The notes under the pieces: generated by a model
Seen by the model: only the letters and a program-made list of their open reading frames with translations
The model's database searches: none
Told to the model about the DNA's origin: nothing
Program-made: the position numbers and the translations under genes
Source: Hermodice carunculata
Taxonomy: Eukaryota > Annelida > Polychaeta > Eunicida > Amphinomidae
NCBI GenBank assembly: GCA_964020975.1
Contig: OZ026623.1
Span: 92,016,442-92,080,441 of the forward strand
Length of the DNA: 64,000 bases
Reading direction: 5' to 3'
Part shown: positions 21,405 to 34,168 of the stretch, piece by piece
How the letters are laid out: each line of letters begins with the position of its first letter
Numbering within the stretch: the first letter of the stretch is position 1

Positions 21405-22301
21405 TCCAGGCAAATTTGTCTGACATTTCGTTTGAAAAGAAACTCCAAACTTGGCATAATTATACTTTTATAGATGAAGTCTGGCCTTTTTATAATGAGA
21501 GGTCTGCCATTCAAAATTATGCAAATGAGGGCTAATTAAAGTTTTAAATTTTTCAATATCTTATATACTATAGTAGATGTGGTTCTGAGTGTATAGGAGT
21601 TCAATCATAGCAAGGTAAAGGTCATCTCAAATGTCTAGGTCATGTCAAGGTCAAAGGTCGATTTTAAGCCAAAACGTCATTTTTGAGGTCAAGGTTCACT
21701 TGAGGTAGAGGTCATCTCAAGGTCAAAGGTCATTTCAAGGTCGAAGGCCACTTTCCATGGTGGCTTTCTTCTAACCATAACTTGGTCAATTTTTATCCAA
21801 TTCTGATCATGTTGGGCTCAAATTGTATCTATTGTAACACTGCACATTTTAAAAATTATGTGTGACCTCGAAAGGTCAAGGTCATTTGGACCTTTGCAAG
21901 TAAAATCTAGTCATAACTTGGCCAATTTCCATCCAATTCTAATCATGTTGGACTCAATTTGTAGGTATTGCAACACAGCTCATTTTTATAAGAACATGTA
22001 ACCTCTAAAGGGCAAAGGTCAAGGTCATTTGGCCCTTTGAAAGTTTCATCTTGCCATAAATTGGTCAATTTTCATCTGATTTGTATTATGTTGGGCTTAA
22101 ATTGTTGGGATTGTTACACTGTGCATTTTACATGTAACCTGTAAAGGTCAAAGGTCAAGGTCATTTGGACATTTAAATTTGCATCCAGCCATAAGCTTAA
22201 TATAATGTGAAGTACCAAAGGATAAAAGATGTAGCATTTGATATTTACAACTTTTGAAGGCACACAGACAGATTTGCTTCGAAGCAAATCTTCTTTTCTA
22301 G
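21296..22301 (+). mobile_element. non-autonomous Helitron-like element, copy 1
   Basis: The 3' end is a perfect 22-nt palindrome (AGATTTGCTTCGAAGCAAAT plus CT, 22270-22291) followed by TCTTTTCTAG and then T at 22302. Hairpin, short spacer, CTRR and a host T is the known Helitron 3' terminus. The 5' end carries the hairpin ATGTCTGTGT-GCCA-ACACAGACAT (21296-21319) with a possible TC start at 21299, though the preceding base is G rather than the expected A. Inside are a (TTTC)n tract and AAGGTCA-rich stretches at 21620-22165. There is no Rep/helicase ORF. Copy 2 ends at 42127. Confidence 0.6.
21339..21407 (+). repeat. (TTTC)n microsatellite
   Basis: About 17 perfect TTTC units within the Helitron-like element. 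The Phe/Leu/Ser and Lys/Glu frames on either strand are artefacts. Confidence 0.95.
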
Positions 22302-22340
22302 TCTTGATATTAGATTCTGAAGCAGAATCTAATATCAAGA
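22302..22340. repeat. perfect 18-bp hairpin abutting the Helitron 3' end
   Basis: TCTTGATATTAGATTCTG (22302-22319), loop AAG, then its exact complement at 22323-22340. It starts at the base directly after the CTAG terminus. It looks like the 5' hairpin of the next element, which contains the 145-bp array. Confidence 0.8.
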
Positions 22341-22385
22341 TTAAAAGAAAATCAAATGTCTCCCGGTGGAACACTTACATCTCTG

Positions 22386-23690
22386 AATAAGCTACAGGTG
22401 ATAACAAATTACAAATGACCAAGTTTGCTTGAAAATTACAATCCTATTTTAGCTCTCACTTAGATACATTACTCTAGCAATTTTCATCAAGTTCTTCAAG
22501 ACTTATTGCAGAGAAACCAATTTCACATCAATGACCCTGTGACCTTGAAAATTAGGTCAAGGTCACCCAATTACAATCCCAACCTTGGTCTTACCTTGAT
22601 ACATAATCCTACCCAGTTTCATCAAATTCCATCCTGTTCTTCATGACTTATGGAACGGAAACCAATTTCACATAAGTGACCCTGTGACCTTGAGAATTCG
22701 CTCACGGTCATCCAAATACAATCCCAACCTAGGTCTTGCCTAGATACATAATCCTACCAAGTTTCATCAAATTCTATCAAGTTCTTCTAGACTTATCGCA
22801 CGGAAACCAATTTCACATAAGTGACCCTGTGACCTTGAGAATTCCCTCAAGGTTATACAAGTACAATTCCAACCTAGGTCTTGCCAAGGTACATAATCCT
22901 ACCAAGTTTCATCAAATTCCAATCTGATCTTCATGATTTATCGAACGGAAACCAATTTCACATAAGTGACCCTGTGACCTTGAGAATTCCCTCAAGGTCA
23001 TCCAAGTACAATAGTAACTTAGATCTTGTGTAGATACATTATCCTACGAAGTTTCACCAAATTCCAATCTGATCTTCATGACTTATCGAACGGAAACCAA
23101 TTTCACATAAGTGACCCTGTGACCTTGAGAATTCCCTCAAGGTCATCCAATTACAATCGTAACCTAGATCTTGCGTAGATACATCATCCTACGAAGTTTC
23201 ACCAAATTCCAATCTGATCTTCATGACTTATCGAACGGAAACCAATTTCACATAAGTGACCCTGTGACCTTGAGAATTCCCTCAAGGTCATCCAAGTACA
23301 ATCGTAACCTAGGTCTTGCCTAGATATATCATCCTACCAAGTTTCATCAAATTCTATCAAGTTCTTCAAGACTTATCGCACGGAAACCAATTTCACATAA
23401 GTGACCCTGTGACCTTGAGAATTCACTCAAGGTCATTCAAATACAATCCCGTCCTAGGTCTTGCCATGGTACATAATCCTACTAAGTTTCATTAAATTCC
23501 ATCCTGTTCTTCACGACTTATCGAATGGAAACCAATGTCACATAAGTGACCTTGTGACCTTGAGAATTCGCTCAAGGTCATCCAAATACAATCCCAACCT
23601 ATGTCTTGTCTAGATACATAATCCTACCAAGTTTCGTCAAATTCTGTAAAGTCTTTCAAGACTTATCGCACAGAAAGCAAGTGTTGAAGA
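22386..23690 (+). repeat. 145-bp tandem repeat, about 9 units
   Basis: The phrase GTGACCCTGTGACCTTGAGA recurs at 22676, 22821, 22966, 23111, 23256, 23401 and 23546, exactly 145 bp apart, with diverged units before (22531) and after. Each unit holds an inverted pair TGACCTTGAG-AATTCC-CTCAAGGTCA. The 23011-23285 units are the most alike. It is non-coding; a frame from 23606 is incidental. It is followed by a (CAA)n tract. Confidence 0.9.
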
Positions 23691-23695
23691 ACCTG

Positions 23696-23742
<47 letters not shown>

Positions 23743-23815
23743 GATTAAGAAGAAGCGGAAGAAACGGGCACTTAAACAATGTGGCCCCCGGCTTCCACCG
23801 GGAGACATAAAAATA
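23691..23815 (+). repeat. (CAA)n tract and GC hairpin, probable element 3' end
   Basis: (CAA)n at about 23698-23741 is followed by 'gattaagaagaagcggaaga' and the GC hairpin CCCCCGG-cttcca-CCGGGAG near 23785. A simple repeat plus AAGAAGAAG plus terminal hairpin is a plausible end for the element that starts at 22302 (inference). Confidence 0.4.
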
Positions 23816-24135
23816 ATGTGTGTTTTGCACTGCCACCTCACATTCAGCTATTTTCTGCCTTTCTTGTTATCCCCTGTAACGTTTTTTAGTTTTCAAAATG
23901 TATGTTCAAGTTGTTTTACACACCAATGTGACCCCCCTTCACAAAATGAGCCTTTACTTTACATATTTAAGCTCAACGTGCAAGGTAACAAGTTGCCCCA
24001 TTGCAGAATAGGGGTGCAACCTATAGTTGCAATGCAGAATCACCTTTTTCACTTCTTTAATCCTGCTTTGGTGTCTATAGATATAAGTTGAACGTTTTTC
24101 TTTGGCCTCGTGTTCGTGCACATAGTTTTTTTCTT
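23816..24135. other. no recognisable feature
   Basis: Non-coding. The open frame across it is anchored in the (CAA)n tract and shows no motif. Confidence 0.4.
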
Positions 24136-24139
24136 TTAA

Positions 24140-24527
24140 ACAGAGTTTGACTTTCTTGGATTAATAATTAATGAAAAATTAAGTTGGAATGCCCATTTAA
24201 ACAAAATTTCAAATAAAATTGCTCGCATAATTGGAATAATAAAAAGGTTGCATTATTTTCTTCCCAAATGTATGCTGCTCCTCATTTATAATTCCCTGTT
24301 CTTACCCCACGCAAATTATTCTATTCTTGCATGGGGATATGCCTGTGACCGCATTCTCAAATTACAAAAATCAGCTATACGTTTGATAAGTTCAGCCCAG
24401 TATAATGCCCACACTGACCCACTATTTAAAACTTTAAAGATTTTAAAAGTCTCTGATTTGTTCAAACTTAAGATCTTAATGCACTTAGCAGTAGATAAAA
24501 TTATGATAAATTTAGGAATCATGTGAT
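24140..24527 (+). pseudogene. LINE reverse transcriptase fragment (CR1/L2-like)
   Basis: The frame beginning at 24140 reads EFDFLGLIINEKLSWNAHL, then KIARIIGIIKRLHYFLP, LLLIYNSLFLPHANYSILAW, LQKSAIRLISSAQYNAHTDP and LFKTLKILKVSDLFKLKIL. This is the region after the catalytic YxDD of non-LTR reverse transcriptases (thumb and C-terminal part) in the CR1/L2/Jockey group. An in-frame TAA lies directly upstream at 24137 and the frame stops at 24526. The catalytic palm and the endonuclease are absent, so this is a truncated, dead copy of about 128 residues. The endonuclease fragment at 53.9 kb could be from a similar LINE. Confidence 0.8.
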
Positions 24528-25734
24528 TTTGTCATATGGACATGGGAGCTGCCATTTCTTGCATCTTTACAAAATATGTTTATACATGGGTTACTGGCCT
24601 GCAATAAAAATGAGTTGAGTCAAGCTGTTTCGCCGCCAATACTGTGCTGAGTCTGTCAGACAAATGACGGATATCTTACAGGCAGGCCCCCATGTCTATC
24701 GTTCAGGTCAACAGGCATGCCTTGCTTGTGCTGTTAGATAGGCCTGTGTGGCCGTCTGCCTGACAAATAAGCCAATTAACTCACGTAGGTTGTCAGATAT
24801 GTCAAATACAACCAATTTCGATATATATGTATCTGTGATAACGTAATAACTAATGCCCTGGTGGGTTGATGACACACTGACCCAGGCCTCATTTGACGAA
24901 CTTTGTCAACTTGAACTACGTGCTATAGGATCATTTCATTCTTATGATGATTGCTTAAGTAGTTTGCGCGACTTGAAATACATGAAAAAAATCTAAGCCA
25001 AATTTGCCAAAATAGGAAAAGAAGTTTTTTTTTTTTTTAAATGTACATTTATGAAGTTCAACTCAAGAGCATACAGAGGTGGTTAGGATTTGATTCATAG
25101 TTGTGTTGTTCTAAATATTTCGTGTCTGGTAAAATTATTGTTGGCCCAAGTAGATCAAGACAAGCGTGTGTGTTGGCCCCAGAACACGCATACCGTGATC
25201 CTACCGAAAGCCATCCAAAGGTTAACGTCGAGGAGTGTTGTCTCCTCGTGTCAACCCCAAGGCTCTGTAACCAGGAGACTACTATAAAAAGTGCATGAAA
25301 ACAAAAATAATTGTCAGTTTTGCCACAAAATGTTTTCTTTCTAATTAATTTTGGAGATCTCCAAAATGGGCGAAATTGCATAGGGCTCATTTGACATATT
25401 GGCTGGGCAGAAGTTCTGAATCCACATGGCTCATTAATATCAAATGAGCATCATGAGGGGCTTACAAATTTTAATTCAGGGTGGTCATACAAGGATTGTG
25501 TCATGTGATCAGTCCTATAATGAAAGTGTCTCAAGAAAAGGAGTTGTTACATGTACATGCAGACTTCACATTTGTTAAGTACGAATTGCAACACCATGAT
25601 AAAACAACTGGGGAGCAATTAACCCATGCATGTGGGTAAAACACAGTCAGACCGCTCTGATATGCATAATTGAAAGGGGTTTTTTTTTGGATTTTGCTTT
25701 CTTTTGCTTTTTCTTTTCTTTTCTTTTTTTTTTG
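24528..25734. other. non-coding, nothing recognised
   Basis: The overlapping frames near 25058-25390 on both strands show no motifs. There is a short T-run near 25025. Confidence 0.45.
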
Positions 25735-27440
<1,706 letters not shown>

Positions 27441-27850
27441 CAGAAACAGTTGAAAATTGCAAAATGAGATGGTTCAACTTGTACGAAGTGGTTGTGGCCT
27501 GTGGGTGCCGGAAATTCAAGCAGGTTCGAGAACCCTCCATTTCATGATGAGACTGACACAGCAAACGATAGATTATCATTCCTGGCTGTCGACCAGACTT
27601 CTTCCCCAGCTAGCAAGCCACTTGCAGTCCTACGGTGTTCCGCTGGCGGCAACACTGGCGGTCCTCCGGCGTCTGCCACCGGAGGACTGCCAGAACTTTG
27701 TCCATCGGTTTTCTAGCGGTCCGCCAGCGGCAAACCGCTGGATAGCTATGAGCGGACCCTCCGTGGTCCCTCAGTCACAAGCCACCTTTAACCATATGGC
27801 GCCTTCATGGTTTATTGCTAAATTTTACAAATGGAAGCTTGCAGTTTAGC
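27441..27850. repeat. GC-rich segment with hairpin, unassigned frame
   Basis: This segment is much more GC-rich than its surroundings. It contains the near-perfect hairpin GGTCCTCCGG (near 27658) / CCGGAGGACT (near 27680) and a second set CCGCTGGCGG / CCGCCAGCGG. The plus frame 27457-27849 (130 codons) is open but matches nothing I know; its Pro/Leu-rich middle is just the hairpin. It is more likely a GC-rich MITE-like repeat than a gene. The segment at 30540-30690 has similar composition. Confidence 0.35.
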
Positions 27851-28796
27851 TGCCATCCGCGTTGACAAATCGTCATTACATGTACAGTGGTTTAAATAAC
27901 ATTTCACTGAAAGGAATTATGCTATTAATATCAATATAGTGAATACATATGAAAAGAAAAAAAAAAACAATGCAAAGACAACATGAACAGATGAACAAAT
28001 TTATTATATTTAACACATGTAGGCCTAGGCCCATTTGTGCATAGACATGCACAGTGACTCATACATGAACATGTCAAGCAGGCACTCCATGGGTCTAAGG
28101 CGCTCCAACAGAGACGGGACAGAGTTCCCATCCCCGCCCAAAGCCCAGTCTGGCTACACAGGGTGCCCTGAACCTGACCTCTCACATTCAAAGAAACCAC
28201 GACAATTGACCCGAAGCTGGGAGCGTTTGATCATTGTACATTCAGTCTGAGCAGTAACTTCTCCCTCTAATAAGGTATTGTTCTTTTACAACATCCTCTT
28301 TCGACGACTCCCATCAGGATCTGTGGCGCCCTTTAGAAATCTGTGGACTTTTGTTTGAATATCAGTGTCTGAAGCATTTCTTGTAAAGGCATTTCTTCTA
28401 ACTGCTACTGCAATACAATATGGAAATGATAAAGTACAGTTACAGGTGTGATTTTTATTGACACAACACATTACAATGCTGTACACACCTCTCTTAATAT
28501 CTACAATTTGAACCCAACATGATCAAAATTGACCAAGCTATGGCAAGAAGAACATTTCAATTTCACATGTAAATTACAAAACTGTGCACTGTTACAAACA
28601 TATTAATTCAAGTTGGATTGTTTAGCTGTACTTATAAAAGTTTTGGAGATATTAAAGATTTATACATTTAATTGACCCTAATTTTCAAAAGGGTTGTACC
28701 TCTTTACAAAAGAAACCCCAAGACTTCATGTGTGGAAGTATAATCATGCCAAGTTTGGAGTTTCTGTATATAAAAGTTTTCAAATGAAATGTCGGC
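27851..28796. other. non-coding, nothing recognised
   Basis: AT-rich. A 'ttacaaaactgtgcactgttacaa' region near 28575 recalls the interior of the Helitron-like element at 21.8-22.1 kb on the opposite strand, but too weakly to call. Confidence 0.35.
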
Positions 28797-28797
28797 A

Positions 28798-28848
<51 letters not shown>

Positions 28849-28851
28849 CAA
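28797..28851 (+). repeat. (GGCA)n microsatellite
   Basis: About 12 perfect GGCA units followed by 'ataaaatatactttattgag', which looks like the 3' end of a transcribed repeat. Confidence 0.95.
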
Positions 28852-30539
28852 TAAAATATACTTTATTGAGGAATGTACATGTATGTAATATTTGTGTCTT
28901 GTTAGTACATATATGTTGTATCCCGTCCCTCTTTATAGATCGAGACTAAGTCAATAGTTTTCCTGGGCACATTCTGGCGCTATGTGTACCTAGAATGCAT
29001 CAACGAAAGCTACTTGGCCATATTGCAAAAGATTCCGCTGTCATGAATAAATGTCATAAAATATCACATTTTAGCAGGCAGGGGGAGGGGGGGGAGGGTC
29101 TACTTTTATAAAATCCCCTCAACATACTCCAGCATAAATCATTGTATAGTTTTAAAGCCAACTAAATAAAAATTTGATACAAAATTTGTTTGCATGAAGT
29201 TAGTTAATGGATTTTTAGCTAGTGAAAAAAAAAACAGTTTGACTTTCAACGTGAGAAAATTGTCATGCAAATGAACATGTAGGCCTACTGGCCATGTGCA
29301 AAAGTGAATACCTAGTGGCAGACCCCAAAATAAAAAAATTTGGCACATAAATTATCATGCTATAGTCTGTCTCATTAGTCGCTGTCACACCTGTAGTAAA
29401 GTCTAGTTTGCAGAGTGACCCAGATGCCCACAGAATGCCATAGAGATTGGTTAAACAAAACTTAAATTAGGTCTGAATACTGACATTTAATTGACAAGCT
29501 GACCAACTTCTCTGTCACAGTAATGTAAATGGCACACAGTGAAAATAAAATATTTAAGTTGGCCTTGGTGACATGTAATTGCGGGGGGGGGTGGTAATTT
29601 CCCCTTATTTTTGGTGGGGGTGTGCGGCTTGACCTTTCAAAAACCCACCCTTCATTGGGGCATTTTTTCACAAAAATGATACCATTGTTAAGGAATTTTG
29701 TAACCGAAATAGCAGAAAATATGGTCCCAAATTGCGTGAAAAGTGTTCCGGCCAGGAAGAAAATTTTGAACCTAATTTTTTTGCAAAATTTTCAATAATT
29801 TTGGCCCATCAAAGAGAAAAATTGCCCTTTTTAGGGAATTTTTTTCAAAATACAGGAGCTTTGTTAGGGAAACTGCGCTGAAAAAAGGGCCTTCAGAACA
29901 GCACACAGCCAGTATCGTCACTAATGGGAGTACCCCCGCTGACGGGCATGTAACAGGCTAATCTACAAAAAATTATTAATCTGATACATGAATGTATTAC
30001 CCCTCAGAACACCGCTATATTCATTCAAAGAGGACATTTAACGGGCCCCTTACCAGCACAAGTCACAAATGAAGAAATGAGGACACTTTCCCTTTGACAC
30101 TGAGATAGCCCATAAATGAATATACTTCCCATTTTTTTTATGACAATATTGGCAACGACACCCCTCAAAAATCCCTCTTAGCCTTATATGCCGATACTTT
30201 TCACGTATTTACTATTACAAAAGACACAGCCCTTATACAGTCATTATATGCTCATGGCTGGGCCAATGCATTGTCAAAATTCCCACATTATCGCTAATAC
30301 TGTAACAGTGGCCAAAGACTCTCACTGAAAACGTATTCAAGATGCTGATTCTACTGAATTTTTATGCAGGGTTAGCTTAAAAGTGCTCCCTTGGATATTG
30401 ATTATCAAGATGGACTCACCAAGTTGTACGATGAAATTTCCTGGATTGTATAGTTTTCCCTTGACCAGTGTTCCGAATTCAGCTTGGTTCCCCACAATTG
30501 CGCCTATCACTTGAACTGGTCGGCGCAAAGGTTTCTGGG
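28852..30539. other. non-coding
   Basis: 'AGTCAATAGTTTTCCTGGGCA' near 28950 is a word of the TTAA MITE family. G-rich tracts occur near 29080 and 29583. From 29640 to 29900 there is a low-complexity stretch rich in 'gaattttt' and 'aaaatttt' words. No coding sequence is recognised. Confidence 0.45.
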
Positions 30540-30690
30540 TAATATTAGTAACCGTCCACGAGGGGTCATTTTACTGCCAGCGGACCTCGAGTGGACTGGT
30601 GGAAGCTGCCCACTGTCGAGGTGCCTCCAGCGGTCAGCCGAGGGTGGCATGCCACCTTAATGCCGCCGGTGGCCTGATAGTGGCTTGCAT
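30540..30690. repeat. GC-rich palindromic segment
   Basis: It contains GGCATGCC, a CCTCGAGTGG / CCACTGTCGAGG inverted pair and repeated GGTGGC words, and is far more GC-rich than its flanks. Unassigned. Confidence 0.35.
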
Positions 30691-31790
30691 GCTGGGTTCA
30701 GGTGGCAACTGCGGCTGGTGCTGTGTCTGACAGGACGTTCCATCTGAAACTGGTCATTCGTCTTGGTCAAACAAGTGGATAGAGAGCAGTGATCAAAACA
30801 ATGTGGCCCATAAATTCTTGTGCCCTCTTCATATTGCATTTAAGTGCAGGTAGGCTGCATGTACAACTATTTTTTTTCCACCTACAAATAAAGCTTTATT
30901 TCTGTGTTGGGTTCAAGTAACTGAATGCATAACTTGTTGGGAGTGGGTACATTTTGCCCGCATCAAACATTTGGGGAATGCTTTGTAAACCCTATGCAAT
31001 AAAATGTCGTTTAGGCCTACGTGTTTGGATGTGTTTGAAATGCATTTGTGAAAGTGTTTGAAACGCGTTTTGTGAAGTGTTGAAAATGTTTTTATTGTCC
31101 AAGCGATTCAAACGCATTTGTAAGAAAGGGTTTGAAATGCATTTGCAATGCGTTTGTTTCAAGTTTGAGTTTTCTTGTTTGTGTTTGAGGATCTCTGGGA
31201 AGCGTTTGGCGATTGTCAACTTGAACACAGGTGGTACTATTGTTCTATTTTGCTGGAGAACCCGCTGTATTATCCATGTATTAACTACCTGGGCAATAAA
31301 TATACATATATAGGCCAATCTTTAAATCAAATATCCATTTTGATATTCAGTTGTTTGAGAATTTGGCCTAAAACCACACATTTGTTGGGATCGTGCATCC
31401 AACTGGTAACCATACTTTAAATTACATGTGACGTATCACAGCATGCATGCACGAGTGCAGTGCAAAGTACCTCAGTTGGACCTGTAGTTCTGATGTAGCG
31501 GGAATGCAACAGCACACCTTCTGTGATCAAATTTGACAGGACGCCTTCCGACGGGAATGAGAACGCAATAGAATGCGATCTGAGGGCACGGGCTAGGATG
31601 CAAAGGGTGCCTTTACCCTGCAAAAATGTAACGGGACATGAACGGAACGCAAATGGGATGCGAACGGACCATGAACATGTTTATGGTCCATTCTCTGTAA
31701 TGTTTTGCTCAGGCTTAAGTATGTATGTAGCCTACACACACTTGTGGGTGCCATTGGACCTGGATAGGACTTGTTATGGGTTGAATTTGA
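30691..31790. other. non-coding; GTTTGAAATGCATTTG word cluster
   Basis: Between 31020 and 31200 the words GTTTGAAATGCATTTG, AAACGCGTTTTG and AAACGCATTTG recur irregularly. Between 31540 and 31680 there is a similar irregular cluster of 'gaacgcaa' and 'gggatgcgaacgg' words. Both may be decayed repeats. No coding content is recognised. Confidence 0.35.
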
Positions 31791-31829
31791 AGCTCAGCTG
31801 AGGATGGTCTGTTCATACAGCCCTGTTGT
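31791..31829 (+). repeat. family A 3' terminus fragment
   Basis: AGCTCAGCTGAGGATGGTCT, then GTTCATACAGCCCTGTTGTT, aligns with the 3' end of the element at 964-3103, with a decayed small hairpin. The flank downstream (31835-31890) resembles 40050-40110. Confidence 0.5.
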
Positions 31830-31960
31830 TCCCATAGAACTTGTTAATTCTGTTTAATGAGAACAGTATTTACGGAAATGATGTTTTAGATGTGCTAAAA
31901 CAACTCCACAACCATAGCAGGAAAAAGCAACCCCCCCCAGCCCCCCAAAAGGGATAACTA

Positions 31961-33518
31961 TACTCAACAAAAAAAGAAACACAACTCGTCATTGGACATT
32001 AATTTTAAGATCATATTGATATTTTATTCCTATATATTGGTAGAAACTTGCTTCTTAATCGCTTGTCAAGCAATCCGGAAAGAATCAGAGATATTGGTTA
32101 AGCATGTCATTTTTTACAGACTATAAAAGAGGTTAAAGTCAAATCTCAAAGTTCACATTTTGGTGTGTACTTAATAATGCGTGTGTCCACCCTGGGCTCG
32201 TTGTACAGCAACACATCTGCGACGCATGGACTTGATAAGCTTTTGGATGGTGGCCTGGGAAACCTGGTTCCACTCTTCCTGAAGAGCTTGTTGCAGCTGT
32301 TGACGAGTTGTGGGCACAGGTTCACGGCTTCTGATTTGCCCGTCCAGAATATCCCACAGGTGCTCTATGGGAGAAAGGTCTGGACTGAAGGCTGGCTATG
32401 GCAGTACAGTCACACCTTCTTCTCTGAGAAATGTTTGAGTCAGTCTTGCCGAATGTGGTCTTGCATTTTCTTGTTGCAATGTTAATGCATTTTGTTGCAG
32501 GAATGGCACTGCCACGGGATGAAGAATCTCGTCCCTGTACCTGGCGGCAGTCGTGTTCCCTTCGATAAACATTAGTTGTGTCTTGGCCCTGTATGATATC
32601 CCAGCCCATACCATGGTACTGGGACCACCAAATCTTTCAGTCTGAATCACACAGGCATCAGCAAAACGTTCTCCCTTGTGACGCCACACTCTGGTCTTCC
32701 CATCTGCATTAAAGACTCGAAAGCGAGATTCATCAGTAAACAAAATGTCATGCCACTGATGTTGAGTCCAACGAACATGCTTATTTGCCCAGTGAAGACA
32801 AGCTTGTTGTCCGGCATCTGTGAGAAGAGGGCCACGGTATGGTCTTCTGGCATGAAGCTTGCTTTCTCGTAATCTGTTTCGCACAGTCTGCCCTGAAATG
32901 CGGTTGTTGTGCATTCCTGGCGTGGCTTGAGCAGTTTGAGTAGCAGGTGTTCTGCGATTTCTCAGGTGAATCAAACGAATATGTCTGTCTTGGTCTGGGG
33001 TGGTAACCCTCAGTCGACCACTTCGTGGTCTATCATTGGTTGATCCAGTCTCTTGCAGGCGGTTTCTCAGACAGGATATGGTTGACTTGTGGACCTGCAT
33101 ATGCTCTGCAACATCACTGGCTGCCATGCCTCCCATCAGCATGCCCACAGCCCTCTCTTGCTGAGCTTTTGAGAGACGCCCCATGACTGGCTTTGACTAT
33201 CACCCTGTTCAAGTCAAACTGGGTATGATTTTGCAGTGGGTCAGTGTTGCTTTTTATTGAGAAGGATCAAGACACAGAAACAGGACATCACAGGATTCCA
33301 AAAATTGGGCCAAAAGTGACACGCTCGCCTTAACAATAGAAACTGCCGTTGGTCAGTATTGGGGCCAGCTGCATGTCCAGTACAGAACCACGTTATGCAA
33401 TATCCTAGTCCCAGGTAGGAACGTCAGGCCATGTCAACTAATGTTTTTTTATAAAATACTTCTAAATGTGAAAATTATAGTTGGAGATTTGCAGTTGCGT
33501 TGCTTTTTTTGTTCAGTA
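31961..33518 (-). mobile_element. Tc1-type DNA transposon (DD34E), near full length
   Basis: The terminal inverted repeats lie at 31961-31986 and 33493-33518: TACTCAACAAAAAAAG at the left against TACTGAACAAAAAAAG at the right read inward, 23 of 26 bases alike. Weaker similarity runs further inward for roughly 70 bp (ATTTTAAG... / ATTTTCAC...). TA lies just outside both ends, the target site used by this superfamily. At 1558 bp with one intronless transposase gene on the minus strand, it has the usual size and layout of Tc1 elements. The small number of differences between the ends and the long conserved frame suggest a fairly recent insertion. It carries no cargo. Confidence 0.92.
32171..33184 (-). 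pseudogene. Tc1-like transposase, one in-frame stop
   Basis: A DDE transposase that would bind the element ends and catalyse cut-and-paste at TA sites. From ATG at 33184 (MGRLSKAQQERAVGML) to TAA at 32171-32173 there are 337 sense/stop positions, normal for Tc1. Residues 1-50 form the first helix-turn-helix, residues 52-60 the GRPR-like linker (DRPRSGRLR), and about 63-115 the second DNA-binding half. The first catalytic Asp is D151 in FTDESRF. The second catalytic position is Glu (E239, QQENARPH) where the family has Asp. The third is E274 in SPIEHLWD, 34 residues after E239. Codon 263 is TAG where the family usually has Trp (VLP-W-PAFSPD), so translation would end before E274. The rest of the frame to the end is intact, so both defects look recent. 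Upstream and downstream is only the element's own DNA. Confidence 0.93.
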
Positions 33519-34168
33519 TATATATACTTTCTTCTTCAGACAAGAACAAAGCCAGCAGTCGGCATCTGATTGTGAGCAGCCAGTCTTATCTTGGGTACAA
33601 CACAGTGCTCTGACAGCACATTAGAGTCTGCATCTGCAGTGGGCTTGTCTTGAAACCCCAGGTGAAGATTCACTGCTATTGACGCCACCAAAGACATTTT
33701 TCTTCCTGAGACAAGGGCTTTAGAGTTCCATGCTTTAATCCAAAGACAATATAACCTCACCATTTTATCCCAGGCATGAGGGCTGAGTTTGAATCGATAC
33801 ACAAGAAAGCATTAATTGTCATTTCCATCCTGAGGCAGGTCAGGCACAGTTTTTTTTCCAACCCATCCAAAATTGCCATATTGTTTTGGGTTTTTTTTCT
33901 TTTGCACCCAAGACAGGAGAGCCCTACTTTTTTCATTCTGTTGCAAGATGGACTCTTTTTCATCTTGCAACAAGAGGCGGCTATACTTTTTCACCAAAAG
34001 CATGCTGGTCTAACCTTGTCATCCTAAGACAACAGGGATTGTCCTGTTAATACCAAGACCAGATGGCCTTACTTTTTCGACCCTTTTTTCCTTACAGGCC
34101 CTAAAGGTTGCTACCTATAGTCCTTCAATCCGTCCCACTGTCCAAATGTTGACATCGTTTTACATCAG
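33519..34168. other. non-coding; one 11-bp hairpin
   Basis: GTTGCAAGATG (33941-33951) and CATCTTGCAAC (33962-33972) form a hairpin with a 10-nt loop, in a region of repeated 'ctactttttc' phrases (33925-34080). No coding content is recognised. Confidence 0.45.

Noticed and set aside
23606-24091. 161-codon frame with a poly-Asn run
   Set aside because: It is held open by the (CAA)n tract and the 145-bp satellite, with no domain on either side.
27457-27849. 130-codon plus-strand frame as a host gene
   Set aside because: No recognisable motif, no splice context, and the middle is a GC hairpin that keeps frames open by composition.
32322-32609. 95-codon minus frame as a separate protein
   Set aside because: It overlaps the Tc1 transposase in another frame and is a shadow of it.
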